In this document: one piece after another, positions 1-13,308 of the stretch
Layout: each line of letters starts with the position of its first letter
How positions within the stretch are numbered: the stretch's first letter is position 1
From: Hysterangium stoloniferum
Taxonomy: Eukaryota; Basidiomycota; Agaricomycetes; Hysterangiales; Hysterangiaceae
Assembly: GCA_015178975.1 (NCBI GenBank)
Contig: WHVD01000011.1
Coordinates: 930,001 to 994,000 of the forward strand
Length of the DNA: 64,000 nt
Direction of reading: 5' to 3'
Program-made: the position numbers and the translations under genes
The notes under the pieces: generated by a model
Told to the model about the DNA's origin: nothing
The model's input: only the letters and a program-made list of their open reading frames with translations
The model's database searches: none

Positions 1-223
1 TCGAATCTTTTCCGCAGTTTGGTCACCCGATGACCTACTTACCGTTGCAGCTGGTGGATCAAAAGCCAAATTACAGATTTGGGATGTTGCAGCAAATGCA
101 GGTGTCCGCAAAACTTTTGCAGGCAAACTCTCCGGAACCTCTTTGACTTGGAAGGAAAGGAGCAACGGCGGCATTATTAGTGTCGTAAGCGACAATGAGG
201 ATGAAAGCGACGAGGAAGATTAG
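1..223 (+). CDS. PWP1: PWP1-like WD40 protein, C-terminal end (partial)
   Basis: The window opens inside an open frame (from base 2) that ends with TAG at 221-223. It encodes the last 73 residues: one WD-type blade (SAVWSPDD ... LQIWDVA) followed by an acidic tail ending SDNEDESDEED. The Val-Arg-Lys-Thr-Phe segment after the last WD repeat and the acidic end resemble PWP1, a nucleolar WD40 protein of ribosome biogenesis. The 5' part lies outside the window, so the family call rests on one blade and the tail. The next gene, eIF3j, is convergent and its stop is only 76 bp away. Confidence 0.65.
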   Translation, partial: RIFSAVWSPDDLLTVAAGGSKAKLQIWDVAANAGVRKTFAGKLSGTSLTWKERSNGGIISVVSDNEDESDEED

Positions 224-299
224 GGGTTGCTCGAATATGTATCCGAGTTGATATATGCATTGGATAGTCTACATTGACGCTTTCATTATAGTATAATAC

Positions 300-1265
300 C
301 TACATGAAATCATCTGCGTTCGTTCCAAAGTCGTCTAAAACCTCCTCGTAAACGTTGGTATCGAATCTGCGGTGTTGTTAGTCACGCATTGATGATAATT
401 AAAATCTACAACGCACTTATTCGAACTCTTCGATGACCCTAATGCAGGCTTAGTAGCAGCCTTGGATTTCTTCTTGCCACTGAGCTTCTCGCGCTGCTCT
501 TTTTGTTTCTCATTGGCTAGTGTTGTTAGGGCGCTGGCTGCCTTCCGAACTTCGATATCCTTAAGTGGTTGTGCAAGTGCTTTAACATGATGCTCAATGA
601 AAGATGCATAAAGTGGTTTGGTTTCATGTCGCTTTAGTACGACATCTACAATCATCGAAGAGAGTCGCTGAAAATCTTCTTTTGTCCGAGGATTAAACGT
701 GAGGAGGGTTTCAAGTTCTTTCGAAGCTGATGCTATACTGCTTTGAGATCGATAACGAACACGATTAGATTGGAAAAACTTACAGTCTAATGCAACACCA
801 CCAAGTAGATCGGCAGCATTGGAAAGATCTGCTTTCAACTCGCGCTCTCTATCAATTCGCTTCTTCTCTACGGGATCCAAGACATCCTCCAGCTCACTAT
901 CTTCACTGGCATCTTTCTGAAGCGCCTTGGCTGCTTCCTTCTCAGCGATTTTTGCTTTCAGAGTGCCCTTCTTTCGTGGAAGAGCTACCGTTGCCGTTGG
1001 CTGAGGCTCCTCCTCTTCGGAAGACGATGCCTCCCAGTCATCCTAATTTAAAAAAAGATAAAGAGATGAATCAAGCAAGAACCAAAGTAAGGTGGAAAGG
1101 ATATACAGGAGCCGAGTCTTCTTCCTCGTCTTCCCCCTCCCACTTCTTCTTAGGGACAATCTTGGGAGCTCTTACGATCTCGTCTCCAGATTCTGCATCT
1201 ATTGCAAACAGAGTAAGAGAACAAAAATACGCTTATAATAGGCAATTACCCCAATCAGTAGGCAT
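300..1265 (-). CDS. HCR1: eIF3 subunit j (HCR1 homolog)
   Basis: Four exons reconstruct cleanly: 1250-1265, 1107-1198, 417-1042 and 300-366, giving 266 aa. The start MPTDWDAESGDE, the KKKWEGEDEEED motif, the second acidic DDWEASSSEEEE block and the ending DDFGTNADDFM are typical of eIF3j, the loosely bound eIF3 subunit that acts at the 40S decoding centre and in 20S pre-rRNA processing. The first coding exon has only 16 nt. It is chosen because it restores the conserved Asp-Trp-Asp N-terminus, with donor GTAATT and acceptor AATAG. The last intron (367-416, 50 bp) must be removed to reach the family's C-terminus; reading through it gives an unrelated tail. Confidence 0.9.
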
Positions 1266-1681
1266 TAGGGAAAATACGGGAAAAGAAAAGAAAAATAAAA
1301 AGAACAGAAATGAGAGAAATGCGAGAAACACGAAGGAGTGACGAGCGGACTTTGAATTTTTTAAGTAGATTTCAGAGCGGCACCATCATCCAAGTCGTTT
1401 ACACTCTTTGGTATAGACTCCGGACGCGGCGCAATGTCGTCAATCATGTCCTTCCGACATCTGTAGTAGCAAGGCGATTCGATTCGACGCCCTCGGAGCA
1501 AGCCGACGGACATTTTTGACGAGTTGACCGCGGAACCGTCTCGCTCTTTACTCCAAGTTCAACTTCTGATCATTAAGTTGGGAAGCCGTAGACGGTACCT
1601 GGTACTATACGATATCATACACATTATTACACTCATACCTCTCCAATGGACCGCTGAGTTATGAAATCACGGCCGGGCTCG
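1266..1681. other. intergenic, nothing recognised
   Basis: This 416 bp stretch separates the eIF3j start from the 3' end of the F-box-like gene on the same strand. It presumably holds the eIF3j promoter. No coding frame with family resemblance or repeat was seen. Confidence 0.4.
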
Positions 1682-2800
1682 TCATGGCCTCGCTCTACCT
1701 CTAAACTTCATCCAAGTCGCCTCGATTGTATCTCTTTCTCTGCTGATGCGGATCATTTCATTTCCCATCCAATCACGACCTCGGTGAATAAACACTCTGC
1801 TGTGACCTTCCCCATGAAACGTAAACCAGGACTTCCACACAACAGCTTGCAGGCCGGATAGACCTCTAGCCATAATTTCGGTACAAGTAACCTCGGCATT
1901 TGCGGTCTGCTCGCCGTATCGATCCCAACAGGTGGGACAGAATGCAGCGGATGCATTATTCCAAGAGCACTGTGTCGTATGAAACTCGGATATCTCCATG
2001 TCAGTCAAATAATGATCAATTTGCAAGACTCGGAGTCTAGATAATGGTTTCAGCATTTGAGCAGCCATGGTCTGAAAAACGATTGTGTTAGTGTTTTGTG
2101 TGTGGGAATTTTGAGAGCACATACAGAATAAGAATAATGATGTGGGGGTACGTCACCGCAGTCTTTTAGCGGGACAGGGGCGACCTCAAATTGACTGCTC
2201 ATAATCCGCAAGAATCGTAAATTCTGAAAACGGGATACTGCAGTGAGCACCGTTATGTGGTCATTCGCATGATCAAAAGGCAACGATAGCTCTATGCGGG
2301 GTTAAGTGCGAATACATGGTTGGGAAGCTACTAGAGTTACCTTGAACGCTTAGTGGAAGCCGTTGGAGAATTGGAAGGACTCCGAAAGCGCTTCCACGCA
2401 GACTTACTGACCGCAGAAAGACGAATTTGGCATAGTGTTGTTCGGTGGCCTGCATGGCGATGTTTACTGGACAGTGCAACACGCTAGACGTTTTGCCTGT
2501 TATTCTACATGCATAAATAATTATCATAATGCGTACTCACCGGACCCATCTGTACACATCCGGAAACCGATCAAGATCCTGCAAGTGGTATGGCAGGGTA
2601 ACATGATATGTTTTAAAAATTTCTTGCAAGGCAATTTGGCGGAATTTCTGTGAAGCTAGCGAGAAGCCAGAGAGGAGAGACAGGCCGGTCCGGTGGATAC
2701 TTCTTTTGTCACTGACGTCGTTGTCGCATTCGTTAAGCTCCCGCAGATCCTGGAGGGCATACCTAACGATGAGGCTCAGATTTTCGCCGGGCAGGCTCAT
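1682..2800 (-). CDS. F-box-like hypothetical protein
   Basis: Four exons (2541-2800, 2341-2504, 2125-2291 and 1682-2071) join in frame to give 326 aa. The N-terminus starts MSLPGENLSLIVRYAL and continues with a Leu-rich stretch ending in a Phe-Pro-Asp-Val-Tyr-Arg-Trp-Val motif. This layout is common in agaricomycete F-box-like proteins, where it would bind Skp1 in an SCF ubiquitin ligase. Downstream segments such as RFQNLRFLRI and LSRLRVLQIDHYL look like degenerate leucine-rich repeats. The C-terminal half has several Cys and His residues (FCPTCWDRYG) without a clear zinc-finger spacing. Splice sites are canonical (GTGAGT, GTAACT and GTATGT donors). The function is inferred only from layout; the substrate is unknown. 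Confidence 0.55.
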
Positions 2801-3197
2801 CCCACGATTTATAGGACTTGCGGTCTTTCAGAGTGGGAAGGGCCTGAGCACCGCGCACAGTGGGTTCCACCATTATCTTTGCCCATGGGATTTTATGGAT
2901 AGTCAACCAGACTTGGCCACTGCATCTGGGCAGGCAATGGACACGGTCAGATCTGATCGACACAAATAGACGTGCCTCCCCACTATTTTTATTCATGTCC
3001 CTGCACACGCTCTCACACAGATGCAACCGATCTTCTCCTTCAGTCTTGTTATTTTACACACGGTCAACAGTTAATGAAAGATATGAAGTTGGCTGCTAAC
3101 ATATATAACGGTAGGAATAGCAATGTCCAGTGCATGCACACCAAAAGTCCAGCGATGAGGAGAAAACACCTTGTGAGACAGGTGTCCAAGTGTAAAT
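2801..3197. other. intergenic, nothing recognised
   Basis: About 400 bp lie between the start of the F-box-like gene and the stop of the BEM2-like gene, both on the minus strand. Open frames here overlap the F-box exon in other frames and look like shadows. Confidence 0.4.
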
Positions 3198-6100
3198 CTA
3201 GGATGCCTCTACATCCTCATTAGGTAATGAAGGAAACAGTTCCAAATCAGGATCGTGGTCATGAATAGCGTCCGTTGGTACCGAAGAGGAGCGTGATTCC
3301 ACACGATCCAACTCAGCTGCACTGCTGTTCATCATATCAGTCTCGCCCTCGTCATCCTGTTCCACGTCTCCTTCGTCGAAAATTCGGTGGAACTGTTAGC
3401 AAGGAATAAGATACAGGTGAAGTATTCAATATCGTTGTGAGACATACGTGTATGATCAGCGTCTGCAATAGCAAACTTGTGTGATTCATGTTGTGCATTA
3501 GAACACCAAAATCGTTCGTTGGCGATCGAAGTAGTGTGGGGTTGAAGAGAACAGCCAACGCTTGAGCGGTCATGTGGTTTTGCTCTTCATAGTCGGTGAT
3601 CCTTTAACTAGGGTTAAAGCTGATCCTCGAACCCGAGCCTTCAATCATTCTCACCGGTCTAAATGCTCGCACATTCGTCGCAACAAGTAGAAATGGTTAA
3701 CTGGAAGACCGTGCACCACATTGCGTACAGCGATCAATCTTTCTTCAAAATCTGGAATTTCTGTAAAACGCACAGGAAACGTCAGTGGCTTTGATAACAA
3801 GTTGTGTCGAAAATCATACGCATGATTTGGATCACTTCCTGATAAGATTTCTCTGGAAATATTGCATGGGGTAGCGCACGGAGCCATGTTTTAACAACAT
3901 CACAAACAGCAAAAATATCCACATAGTCTTGAGAAAAGGTCACAACATTTCCTAAAGGCTACCTCTTAAATATTAGCATAAATTGAATGGTATAGGGTGA
4001 CAGACCGCTGTCGAATTCTTGTCGCATGGCGGCAATGGCACTGCTTGCCCCTGGTATGCGATACAGGCCAACCTCTTGAAGACCACGAGCCTCAATCTCA
4101 GATAGACACTGCTCTAAAATTCGAGGTATGGCGCCGATAATCACTTCATTATCCCTAGCCTCACGCTGGAGAAGGAAATCCAACTCCACACCAAAAACTG
4201 AAAGCCGAAAATCAACAAATAGTGATAGCTTACAAGCGAAAACATACCGGCTGTTGGATGTCGCCTCGCGGCCTGTGAAGGTATTTGAATATGATCAGAT
4301 AATTGAGGCTTCGGTGGATTAGCTATGTATGTTAAACGTTTGGCAGTATATGCCTTGGCTGTTTGGCTAATAGCCGTTATCCAGGAGTCCAAGGTTAATC
4401 GTGTGGAACTTTGGAGCAAATACTGACCTCCATCTTCAGTTGTGAGATGGAACGTGTATAGGCGGACGTTGTTAATGTAAGGAGTGACCGTGGCTCCTGC
4501 AAGACTAATTACCAGAGAGGGCTTACTAGTAGGTTCGAAGTCCAGCGCCTTGGCAGTCCGTCTTTGAACGCACAAATTGTCCGTCGAAGAGAATGCAGAT
4601 GACAATGGCCGCATAAGGTGAAAAAAGGCAGAAGACATGGTCCGTCGACTTCGCTGATGTTTGATACTCGGTGGATTGGGTTGACTGTAATTCATTGCTT
4701 TGTGAAAGTCCTCTTCACGTTTATCTGTACGTTGCTGCTCGGCCTTTTTCTCGCGAAGCAGTCGATCACGAAGAGTCCGATCCCGCTTGCATTTCTCTTG
4801 GTGACTCTGTACGATTTTGATAAAAGGACGCTGACTTTTTCGGGGATGGGGCGTTGATGAACCGGCGTCGAGGCTTTCATAGTATGCATCATCTCTTAGC
4901 AACCGAATGTCGAATGGAAGCACCATGACTTCTCGGTGCATATTATTTAAGCGCTCGATGTCAGTGCGATCAAGATGCACGTGAGATTTCTGGGATCGGC
5001 AAGGGACAAGTGTTAAGGCTGTCGCCACAAACCGGGAGAGATACCTTGGTACAGTTAGTGAAAGTAGCCTAGTAGCAGTAGCGTGAAGACAGGCTTACCG
5101 ACGCTTGTTGAAATTTATGAGACTCAAACCCTCGATTTCGGAATCCACGGTATTGGGAAGACTAATCATCTCCAAAAGACGCTCTAGTAGCCATCCGGCA
5201 TCGATAGTCAATTTGCTGCTGTTGGTCACTGAGCGCACGACAGGTTTGGACAACAGAGACGTAAGGCTTTCGACACTTGATCCCCGTGCATTTGCAACCC
5301 CCATCCAAGCGGCAGAGAAAAGCCTTGATTCTGGTGAGACGATCGCTGAGACGATCGCTGTCTCCACAAATGACCGCACAGTTTTTTGATTAGTGGGGTC
5401 CGAACATGTATGCTGTTCAAGCATGCGCAGGCGGCATATTTCTATAGCTCGCAAAAGGAGTTCCATACGCGCTTGACGAATTCGTAATCCCAGATGGGGC
5501 GTCATAATCTTTGACATAACAAACTTTCGAATCACCGCATGTACACGTATTAGGCCACGGATGCTCGGAGGGAGTAGTTTGTAAACGGACTCCTCGTTGC
5601 TAAGTTCAGATATGAGATGTGTAGGTTCAATTTGCTGCAGATGTGAATAGATGGTTTGGATTTCTGTCTCATCTGTGTTCGTAACAGGATCATGTAATAA
5701 GTACCAACCTGTACGATCAGTCGATTGGACTTCAAGCAGATCAATGGTAACAAAAAGATCCTAGAGTATACATTAACAAAGTATCGGGTACAAGCAAGGA
5801 CGCTCACCTCTTGTGTCACTGAGCGCATCGCAGTAGCAGCAAGCGCATCCAGATTGTCTACCAATGTTTCAGCATCCACCTCATCCATCAAAGGAGGATT
5901 AGGTCCAAAATTGCGAGGAGACGAATCAACAACAGAATCGCGAACGAACGAGGCTCGCAACTTGGGCCTACAGGTCTGCACGGTGAACAGAACAAGTGCG
6001 TTTCGGCGAGCTTTCTCCAGTTGACTCCACAGATTGCAGACGTCATCACTGGCATTCTTGGGAGCTTTAAACGCAGTCTCGAGCAACGTCTTCATTGCAT

Positions 6101-9100
6101 CAAATAGCGCAGAGTTGCCCAGGGCATCATGAGCGCCATCTCCATTGTCAATCCAGTGGTGAATTGTGGATATGACATCCAAGCAAACGCTGACATTCGA
6201 ATTGGGACCGGTGTTAGCTTCTAAGAAACGTTTGCGAAGTAACTGTAGGAAGGAATAGGCATTTCAGAGACATTCAGGGGATCAAACAGTATAATATACC
6301 TCAAATAGAACGAGGGGTGTAACGAGACTCCGGAAGACTAACCACCATGTTGATCTGAACTCTTCTCTGTCAAGCTTCAGCATCCTTGGTCTACCTTCTC
6401 GTAAGGGCGTCTCTCCGTTGTCATCAGCAACGGCTACTGACACGCCGTCCAGTCCAGATACTAGTACGTCGACGAGTCGATCAAGCGTCCCGGCTTTGAC
6501 GACGACACGTACTGTACTTTCAGTGGGGGCAGACTCTGGAATAGAAAATGTATTTGATTGCGAAAGGGATGGTAGAGAACTGCGTCGGGCCATGCTGCTT
6601 TTCCGATCTAGGCCTGTAGTAGCCACTCGCATCTGACTTGTACGCTTCTCCAATCCTGATTCCAACGTGCTAGGTGGCCGAGAAGAAGGCTCGGAAGAAT
6701 TATCCGGCACAAGCACCAGAAGTTCGCCGTCATACAACCGAAGGACAAGACCTGCAGTTTCACCGGTCGGAAAGAGTTGAGACGAATCGCGGCGCCGTTT
6801 ACTCGTACTTGAAAGATGCTTCATACGAGTTACTCTAGACATTTGAACTTCATCTAGGCCTGGGTGAATAGCAGCATGCTCTAACGATTCTTTTTTTCCG
6901 CGGTAGATAAGGTCGCGATCTATCAGCGTTACAGTGGGAAGAGGTTCTGTAAACAAGAGAGGCACCAAAGCGTGAATCGATGACGAATTCGATAGCCGCT
7001 GCCAGTAATATGGTTCAAAAAGACATTTTTGACGTGGCTCGGCCGCAAATGATTGTGACAGGTAAACATTGAGGCTAGACACTCTAGGAGGAGGTTGCGC
7101 TTGGATGGTCTGCCAAGATCTCACTAGCAGAGCGACAAAGTCCGATTGCTCATCCACACCAAAATCCGTCTTTGACCGCGAGAACGCCCGAATGATAGAT
7201 TGAGCACGACCGCTTATGTCCCGTATGGATGCAGCATCCCATTGGTCCTCCTTGCCACTAGAATCGATTCGAGCCTTTTGCCAGATATCTGCAATACGCT
7301 CCCGCACATCGCCACCCCAGGGCGTTAACACAAGCTTAGTCGCATCGTCCTCTTCCCCTTTCAACCAACTCTGAAGTACCCGCAAGGCGCTCGTGTCAGT
7401 GCGTCTCCATACCTTATCCAACCGTGCTATTGGACGAGAGCATAAGGCAGCTTCAATAGCCTTCCAGGAACACCGATCACCAGCGTGACAACAATGTTCA
7501 CCCACTTTGACCCATTGAGCAATCAAATCTGATCGGAGGTGGGTTTTAGAGACTGGTAGACTGTTGTCTTTTGAAGGTGAAGTTACCGAGGCACCACTAT
7601 TCAGAATTTGTGTGACGACATAGCGGGTCAACCAATGCGGATTATCGCTGCTGCCAAAAAATTCAGCATAAGACACACTATCCAACGTCCCAACGGGTCG
7701 TTCTTCGAGATCATAAGGCCCGGTCCTTATAAAATCTGTCGCCAAAGGACGATTAGGATTCTGTGACAACAAAGTGCGATGGAGTATAGCCAGACTACGA
7801 GCTAGCGTTGCGCTATCCAGGGCAAGGACAACTTCACTCGTCAATCCTTCGGCCTCGAGCTTCAGCCACATGGCACGGTCAATACTATTTTCAAACCGCT
7901 TTTGTGTCATAGAAGGACGTGACATAGAGAGTTGTGAGGGAGTCACGGTTGACACAGATGATGCGGGGGAGGAGTGTGTGCGAGTCTGCGAAGGCCGGAG
8001 TGAAAATGCATAAAGGTTGGGTTGTTCCTGTGAGTCGGCCGAGGACGTAGGCGAGAAGGTATGGTCAAGAGTTTCAGTATTAAAGACTTCCCATGATTGA
8101 GGGTTTACAGGAGTCCCGTGGAAAACACAATATTGCTCAGCGAGCCAGATAGTGCGTGTACGCAGGTAAGGGTGGTCCTCCTCATCTGCGCCACTAATTA
8201 GATATGTTCCATATCGTATGAACTCAGCCTCGAATTTGTTCTGTCCCACTAGTCGAGGTATACATATTATCGTGGCCGTCGCAAAGCGTGACCACGCGTT
8301 ATCTGTATTTGTAAAATCGCCTCGTAAAGTGGAGCCAAACACAGCTTCATGGATAAATGCATCCGTAGAGCCTCGGAGAACGTAACCGTCTTCACTGAGC
8401 ACAAGTTCAGGATGGGTGGCTCTGCCGCGATAGACCCGCATTCTTTTTCTCGTATCGTCTCGTAGTTTAGTAGATATGTCAGGTTCCTCTTCGACAGTCT
8501 CAATTGTGACCGGTACCTCCTCCACTGCAGGTTCCATGCCCTGAGGAAATAACTCTTTGACTTCGAGAGCTCGATCACTGGGAGGTTTGTAGAAATAAAG
8601 TTTAGAACCCTTCAAAACGCCTTTATAGGGTTTCCAGCCCTTAGAAAAGGCTGTAGCAAGGGCTTGAGTGGAACGGAAGGCACCTGGATGAGCACCCGGA
8701 TGCCTATTAATGAAACCTGCATAATGCACGATTTGAGATGTTCGTTTTGACTCTTCGAGGGCGAAGGATCGCGGCGGCGATGGAGTTCGCTGCTGAGACT
8801 GGGATTGAGGCGTCGCGTGTGCAGGACTTGTATTGGTGCATTGCAGTTTGTTATTGTTACCCGTGGAGGAGAAGGGAAACGCAAAGGCAGTGCGGTTACC
8901 TTTATCTCTTTCACGCTCAAACGAGGAAACACTACGGTTCCGGAGCTGAGAAGGCGGGGGTTGTAAATGAGGACCTGGATGTGATGGGACAGATCGTGTT
9001 ACGGGAGGAACCAATTTGAAGGGTGAGTGAGAACCCGATCTGCTGTGGACAGGAGATGGCGCAACTTCTGTGATACGTTGAAGAGTATGCGAACCAGCTG

Positions 9101-9873
9101 TCGGGGAACTGGGGGAGGTTGTTTGGATGGTCGGGAAAGGATAGTGTGGGTGCAACGATTGTGGGGAAGGCTCTGAATTTTTGCGATATGCTTCAATGCG
9201 CGCCTTGGTCGGAGACGAGGAATTATCTTCTCGGGGCGGTGAAGTGCTGAGCTTCAAGCTTGAAGATCCGTGGGAGGAGCTTTGCACAGTAGGAAATCGA
9301 CTCAGATCATCCACAGAACGAGACCACCCTTTCCGGCTAAGGCTGCGTAAGTCTCCATTGGCGTGTCTGTCTGGACGCTGGGCTTCTACACTAACGCGTG
9401 TCTGTGTCCCGGACAGAGAGAGGTCAACCACAGATCTAGAAAGGTGAATTATAATACAAGGGGCGAACAAGAGAGAGAGCAGCAGAGGAAGTTATTAATC
9501 AATCTTTGGGCCAGAAAATAAATCGATATACTCACCGATTGGATGCCTCAGCACTGGGGGATGGTAATATAGGTCTCGGATCGCTAGGTCCTGAGATGGT
9601 GGGCCTTCTAGACCCGCTGGAACTGCGAGGCGGATCGTCAGGCACAGCAGGCATAGGTGGGTTGACATTCTTATAATTTGTGGAGGGACGAGAGAACCAC
9701 TTGGAGGGTTTGGTCAAAAAGCCAGTTATAGACGGCGATGCAGAGCGCGGAAGTGAAAGGAAAGTGGGGGATTGAGGCGTTAATGGCACGGAGCCGGTGT
9801 CCCTGGTATTATTGGAGGAATTCGACTGAGGCAAGCTACGGTCTCGTCTCTTAGACATTGCTGCAGATGACAT
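3198..9873 (-). CDS. BEM2: BEM2-like multidomain RasGEF/PH/RhoGAP protein
   Basis: One gene of roughly 2,000 residues spans 6.7 kb. Exon 1 (from 9873) is Ser/Pro-rich, and after a short intron a 3.1 kb exon continues in frame. It encodes a disordered region, a PH-like segment (GWKPYKGVLKGSKLYFYKPP), and a RasGEF-like stretch (HWLTRYVVTQIL, then WKAIEAALCSRPIARLDKVW). Further exons carry a second PH-like region (near 4400-4600) and a C-terminal RhoGAP domain whose arginine-finger motif reads GLYRIPGA (near 4060). The last exon contains FHRIFDE and an acidic tail ending at a TAG at 3198-3200. Size and order resemble fungal Bem2, a GTPase-activating protein for Rho GTPases in polarity and septin or actin control. 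The RasGEF-like part looks divergent and may be non-catalytic. Internal exon edges downstream of 6300 are approximate. Confidence 0.75.
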
Positions 9874-10574
9874 GGATACAAAAGCAGATGGTCAGAAGAG
9901 GAATAATTGTAGAAACTGTACAAAGCATGCGCGCACACCACGGTTCAGCCTGGCTCAGGAATGCAGGTCGACTTAAACCGTAATCCCACGAGCTACCTGA
10001 ACCAAACCAAAAGGGACGCGCTGCGACCACGATAGTGCTTACAGTCGTGAAATATTAATATGAGTTCAAAGATAGAGAACGGGAAGCGGTCAAGCGCTGT
10101 GTTTAAAAGTTGCGGGCTTTGAAACACCAAACGCGACGTCCATCAAAAGATGTAAAATTTCTGGAAATATATGAGCCTTGCTCCTATTCGATTCAGAACA
10201 GTATATTTTCAAAATATTCAAGAGAAATATCGAAGGAGGGTGAAAGTGTTACTTCCCACATGCACTTGCAAATTGCACTTCGTAGGTCACGTGGAGTCAA
10301 CCACCATTTTAAAGCTCTATGCATTACCCATATGACCGATTGACTTCTCTAACCACGACTTCGACATCCACCTACTGTGCTTCTTGTCAAAGATACCGCC
10401 AGGACAAATTATTGACCCATATTTGAATCGAAGACGCCTAATCCTTTATACGCCCAACCTGCGGAGCTTCTCACGTACGTGGCTTTTCGTGTCTTGCTTT
10501 CAGCCTTCTTATTATGGGCAGTCGGACGATTTTTCTTCTTCCAGCACTACCTGCTGACGCCACTCACGATTCCA
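9874..10574. other. divergent intergenic region
   Basis: About 700 bp lie between two divergently transcribed starts (the BEM2-like gene on minus and SLP1 on plus), so it should hold both promoters. An open frame enters SLP1 from 10479, but only with a GTG start. The first ATG is at 10575, which is followed by a good signal peptide. No repeat or RNA gene was seen. Confidence 0.45.
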
Positions 10575-13308
10575 ATGAAATATTTATTGAAGTTTTCGCT
10601 AGGTTCGCTCGTCCTAACTTCAGCTGTCGCCACCGCCGCTTTCACGAATGCCGACCGCCGTGTGAACCCCGGAGCTCGTATTAGCCTCACATCGTCTGCC
10701 GATCCATTTAAGCATCTACGTCTCCTTGCGACCCCAAAACCCTCCGAGCCAGTGTGCTGTCTTATACCCTCTCCCTCTGACGCGGTCCCCAGTCCTGCCG
10801 AATTTCTATCATTTGACGAGTGGAAATCCAGGCAGCTCGAATTGCAAGCGCAATCCCAGTCTGCAGTCTTAAATCACACACCTTCCTACAACACATCCAC
10901 ATCATATGTTCCGCCAGATTCCCCTTCTGTTCCGACATCGATAGCGCTAGGAGATACCGAGGCACAGCTTCCTCCCAGTGCGGAGACAACGCCTGTTTTA
11001 TCCCCACATTTCCCTGTACCCCTCACTGACAGATTTAACTACGCCTCTCTCGACTGTTCTGCACGTGTACATACGTCCCACCGGTCTGCGCGCTTTCCTT
11101 CTGCTATCCTTTCCTCCAAAAAGGACAGATATATGTTAAGTCCTTGTTCCGCAAACCCCAACTTTATCGTTGTCGAACTCTGCGACGATATCCGAATCGA
11201 CACGGTCCAGCTTGCCAACTTTGAATTTTTCTCAGGCGTTTTTCGTGATTTCAGAGTTAGCGTTGCCCAGACTTACACTAGCGATGGGCATGGATGGGTA
11301 GAAGCAGGTACATATACTGCCAAAAACATTCGAGGGGTACAGGTATGCAACATCCCACAAACCGGTCTCACGCAAAGCTGAAGTGCCTCTCCCCAAGTCT
11401 TTCCATCCCCAGGTCGAACTCCGTCCATTTTATCGTTATGTTCGCATCGACTTCCTCAGCCACTATGGTAATGAGTTTTATTGCCCGGTAAGTCTGTTAC
11501 GTGTATATGGTCTTACCCAGTTGGAGGAATGGAAGTGGGAAGTTTGGCGAGGAGGGTCAGAAAGTGTCAACACGAAAAGCGCTGAAGACATTATACAAAA
11601 AAATAAACCCCAAATAGTCACACCAGATCCGTCCCCTTCTAACAAGATAGCACTCAACAGTACGATGTTTGGCACAGCTACAGCTGAAAATATACCTACA
11701 AACGAAGACACAAAGCCTACTTCCTCAACGGAAGGACATATAGTACCTGTAAGCCAACAGCAAGAAACATCTCTGTTTTCTGCTGCCACATCAAATATTT
11801 TCAAAACCACGACGCAGTCCGTTACCCAGACGGTTCCTACGCATGTGTCCGCACCCGTTAGCTCCCCACCAACCGATCAGGTTGGCGTATCTCCTGTCGA
11901 GAAGAGCATCGCGCCCAACAGCACATCTCATCTTACGAACATTACTGCAAGCGTATCAGGGCCAGAATCCCTTAACATGTCGACATCTTCAATATCAACT
12001 TTACCAACTATGACACCTGTTCCATCGCCCGCTCCAGTCGCTTCTGGAGAGTCTATCTTTCGAACCATTATGAACAGACTCACGATGTTAGAAGCTAACA
12101 CGACTTTATATCACAAATACGTTGAGGAACAAACACTGCATATGCGAGACGCATTGCGACGATTAGAAGAGGACGTTGGTAGAGTAGATGGAATTGTGAG
12201 TCCTTCCTAATGGGTTCTTTAATACCCCTGATCACGAGTAGAGCAAAGCACAACAACAACTGTTCTCAAGAACTGTAGACGAGTGGGAGCGTCGGCGGTA
12301 CCAAATGGAAGAGGAACGATCAGAACTTTTGCATAGAGTAAATCATCTGACAGAGGAGGTTTGTTGTGTATTGGGCTAGTCGTTTTCTTGCCTCAGACTG
12401 ATAACCGAAGAAAGGTGACTCTCGAGAAGCGATTGGGAATAGCTCAGTTGTGCTTGCTCTTGACAGTTCTAATATTCATGGCATTAACTCGAGGGTCTCG
12501 AACGGACGCATCCTCCCTTCTTAACGGTACCATGCATGGATTTCGACGGAGATCACCGTGGTCCAGTATGGACTGGATCAAGAAGAGTAGAAAAGGTCGA
12601 AGCCGAACTCCTACTCCCGCTCACTTCCCGTGGGAATCAGGTTTGTTCCAGACCGCCCGGGGCTAAGCTGGCAACTAATTAGTCTTTCAAGCGAAAAAGT
12701 CAGATTCTAAAGCAGTGGTGATTACATCTCCCATAAGAAACTCAACATCACCCCAGCCCAAGACGCCGAGATCTGCAACACCACACACACCTTTGCGCCG
12801 CCCTACTACGCCACGACATCGAGGTGCCTTGCCGAGTGGTGCTGGGCGACCCACTGGTCGTTTACATCGATCAAATTCGCATACCCTTCCCGCACGCATG
12901 TCTACTTCTACGAAGCGCATTGCACGTTCTGCACATTTGCATCAGGTACAGACATCGGCTCGCCGTCTCCCAGAAATCGATGGAGGTGACAGCGAGACCC
13001 ATAACCGGGAGAAAGATGGCACTGTGGGATTCCAACGTTCGCATGAGAAGGGGAAGTGGCTAGACGGCAAGCGGAGTAGCTCGATTTTGGGAGCAGCGGC
13101 TTCCGAGGGAAGTGAACCGGAATCCTGGATTGACACTGAACCCGGTTCAGAGACCGGAGATTTTGAGCCCGATTGCGGTATCCAAGGACAAGACATTGGA
13201 ACCCCGGTTAATGGCTTTGTCCTCGGAAGCCCTTTCCGGGAACCCATTTCATTGAATGTCACTGTGGACCACCCCATTAATCACTCACATTTACCTTCAG
13301 ACATGTAA
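10575..13308 (+). CDS. SLP1: SUN-domain ER membrane protein (SLP1/osteopotentia type)
   Basis: Five exons (10575-11342, 11398-12195, 12242-12358, 12397-12640 and 12683-13308) give 850 aa with all phases matching. The protein begins with a signal peptide (MKYLLKFSLGSLVLTSAVATA). A mid-protein SUN domain follows, with FIVVELCDDIRIDTVQLANF, then after the first intron YRYVRIDFLSHYGNEFYCPV and SLLRVYG. A Ser/Thr-rich linker, a short coiled coil (RRYQMEEERSELL) and a TM helix (GIAQLCLLLTVLIFMAL) come next, then a basic Ser/Pro-rich tail. This mid-SUN order matches yeast Slp1, which works with Emp65 to protect folding proteins in the ER lumen. It is not the KASH-binding nuclear-envelope type. The ATG at 10575 is chosen because the upstream in-frame extension lacks an ATG. 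Confidence 0.88.

Noticed and set aside
5337-5360. Short tandem repeat AGACGATCGCTG x2
   Set aside because: It lies in the BEM2-like coding exon, keeps frame (AIVS twice) and is too short to treat as a separate feature.
10479-10574. N-terminal extension of SLP1
   Set aside because: The extension begins with GTG, and the ATG at 10575 is followed at once by a good signal peptide.
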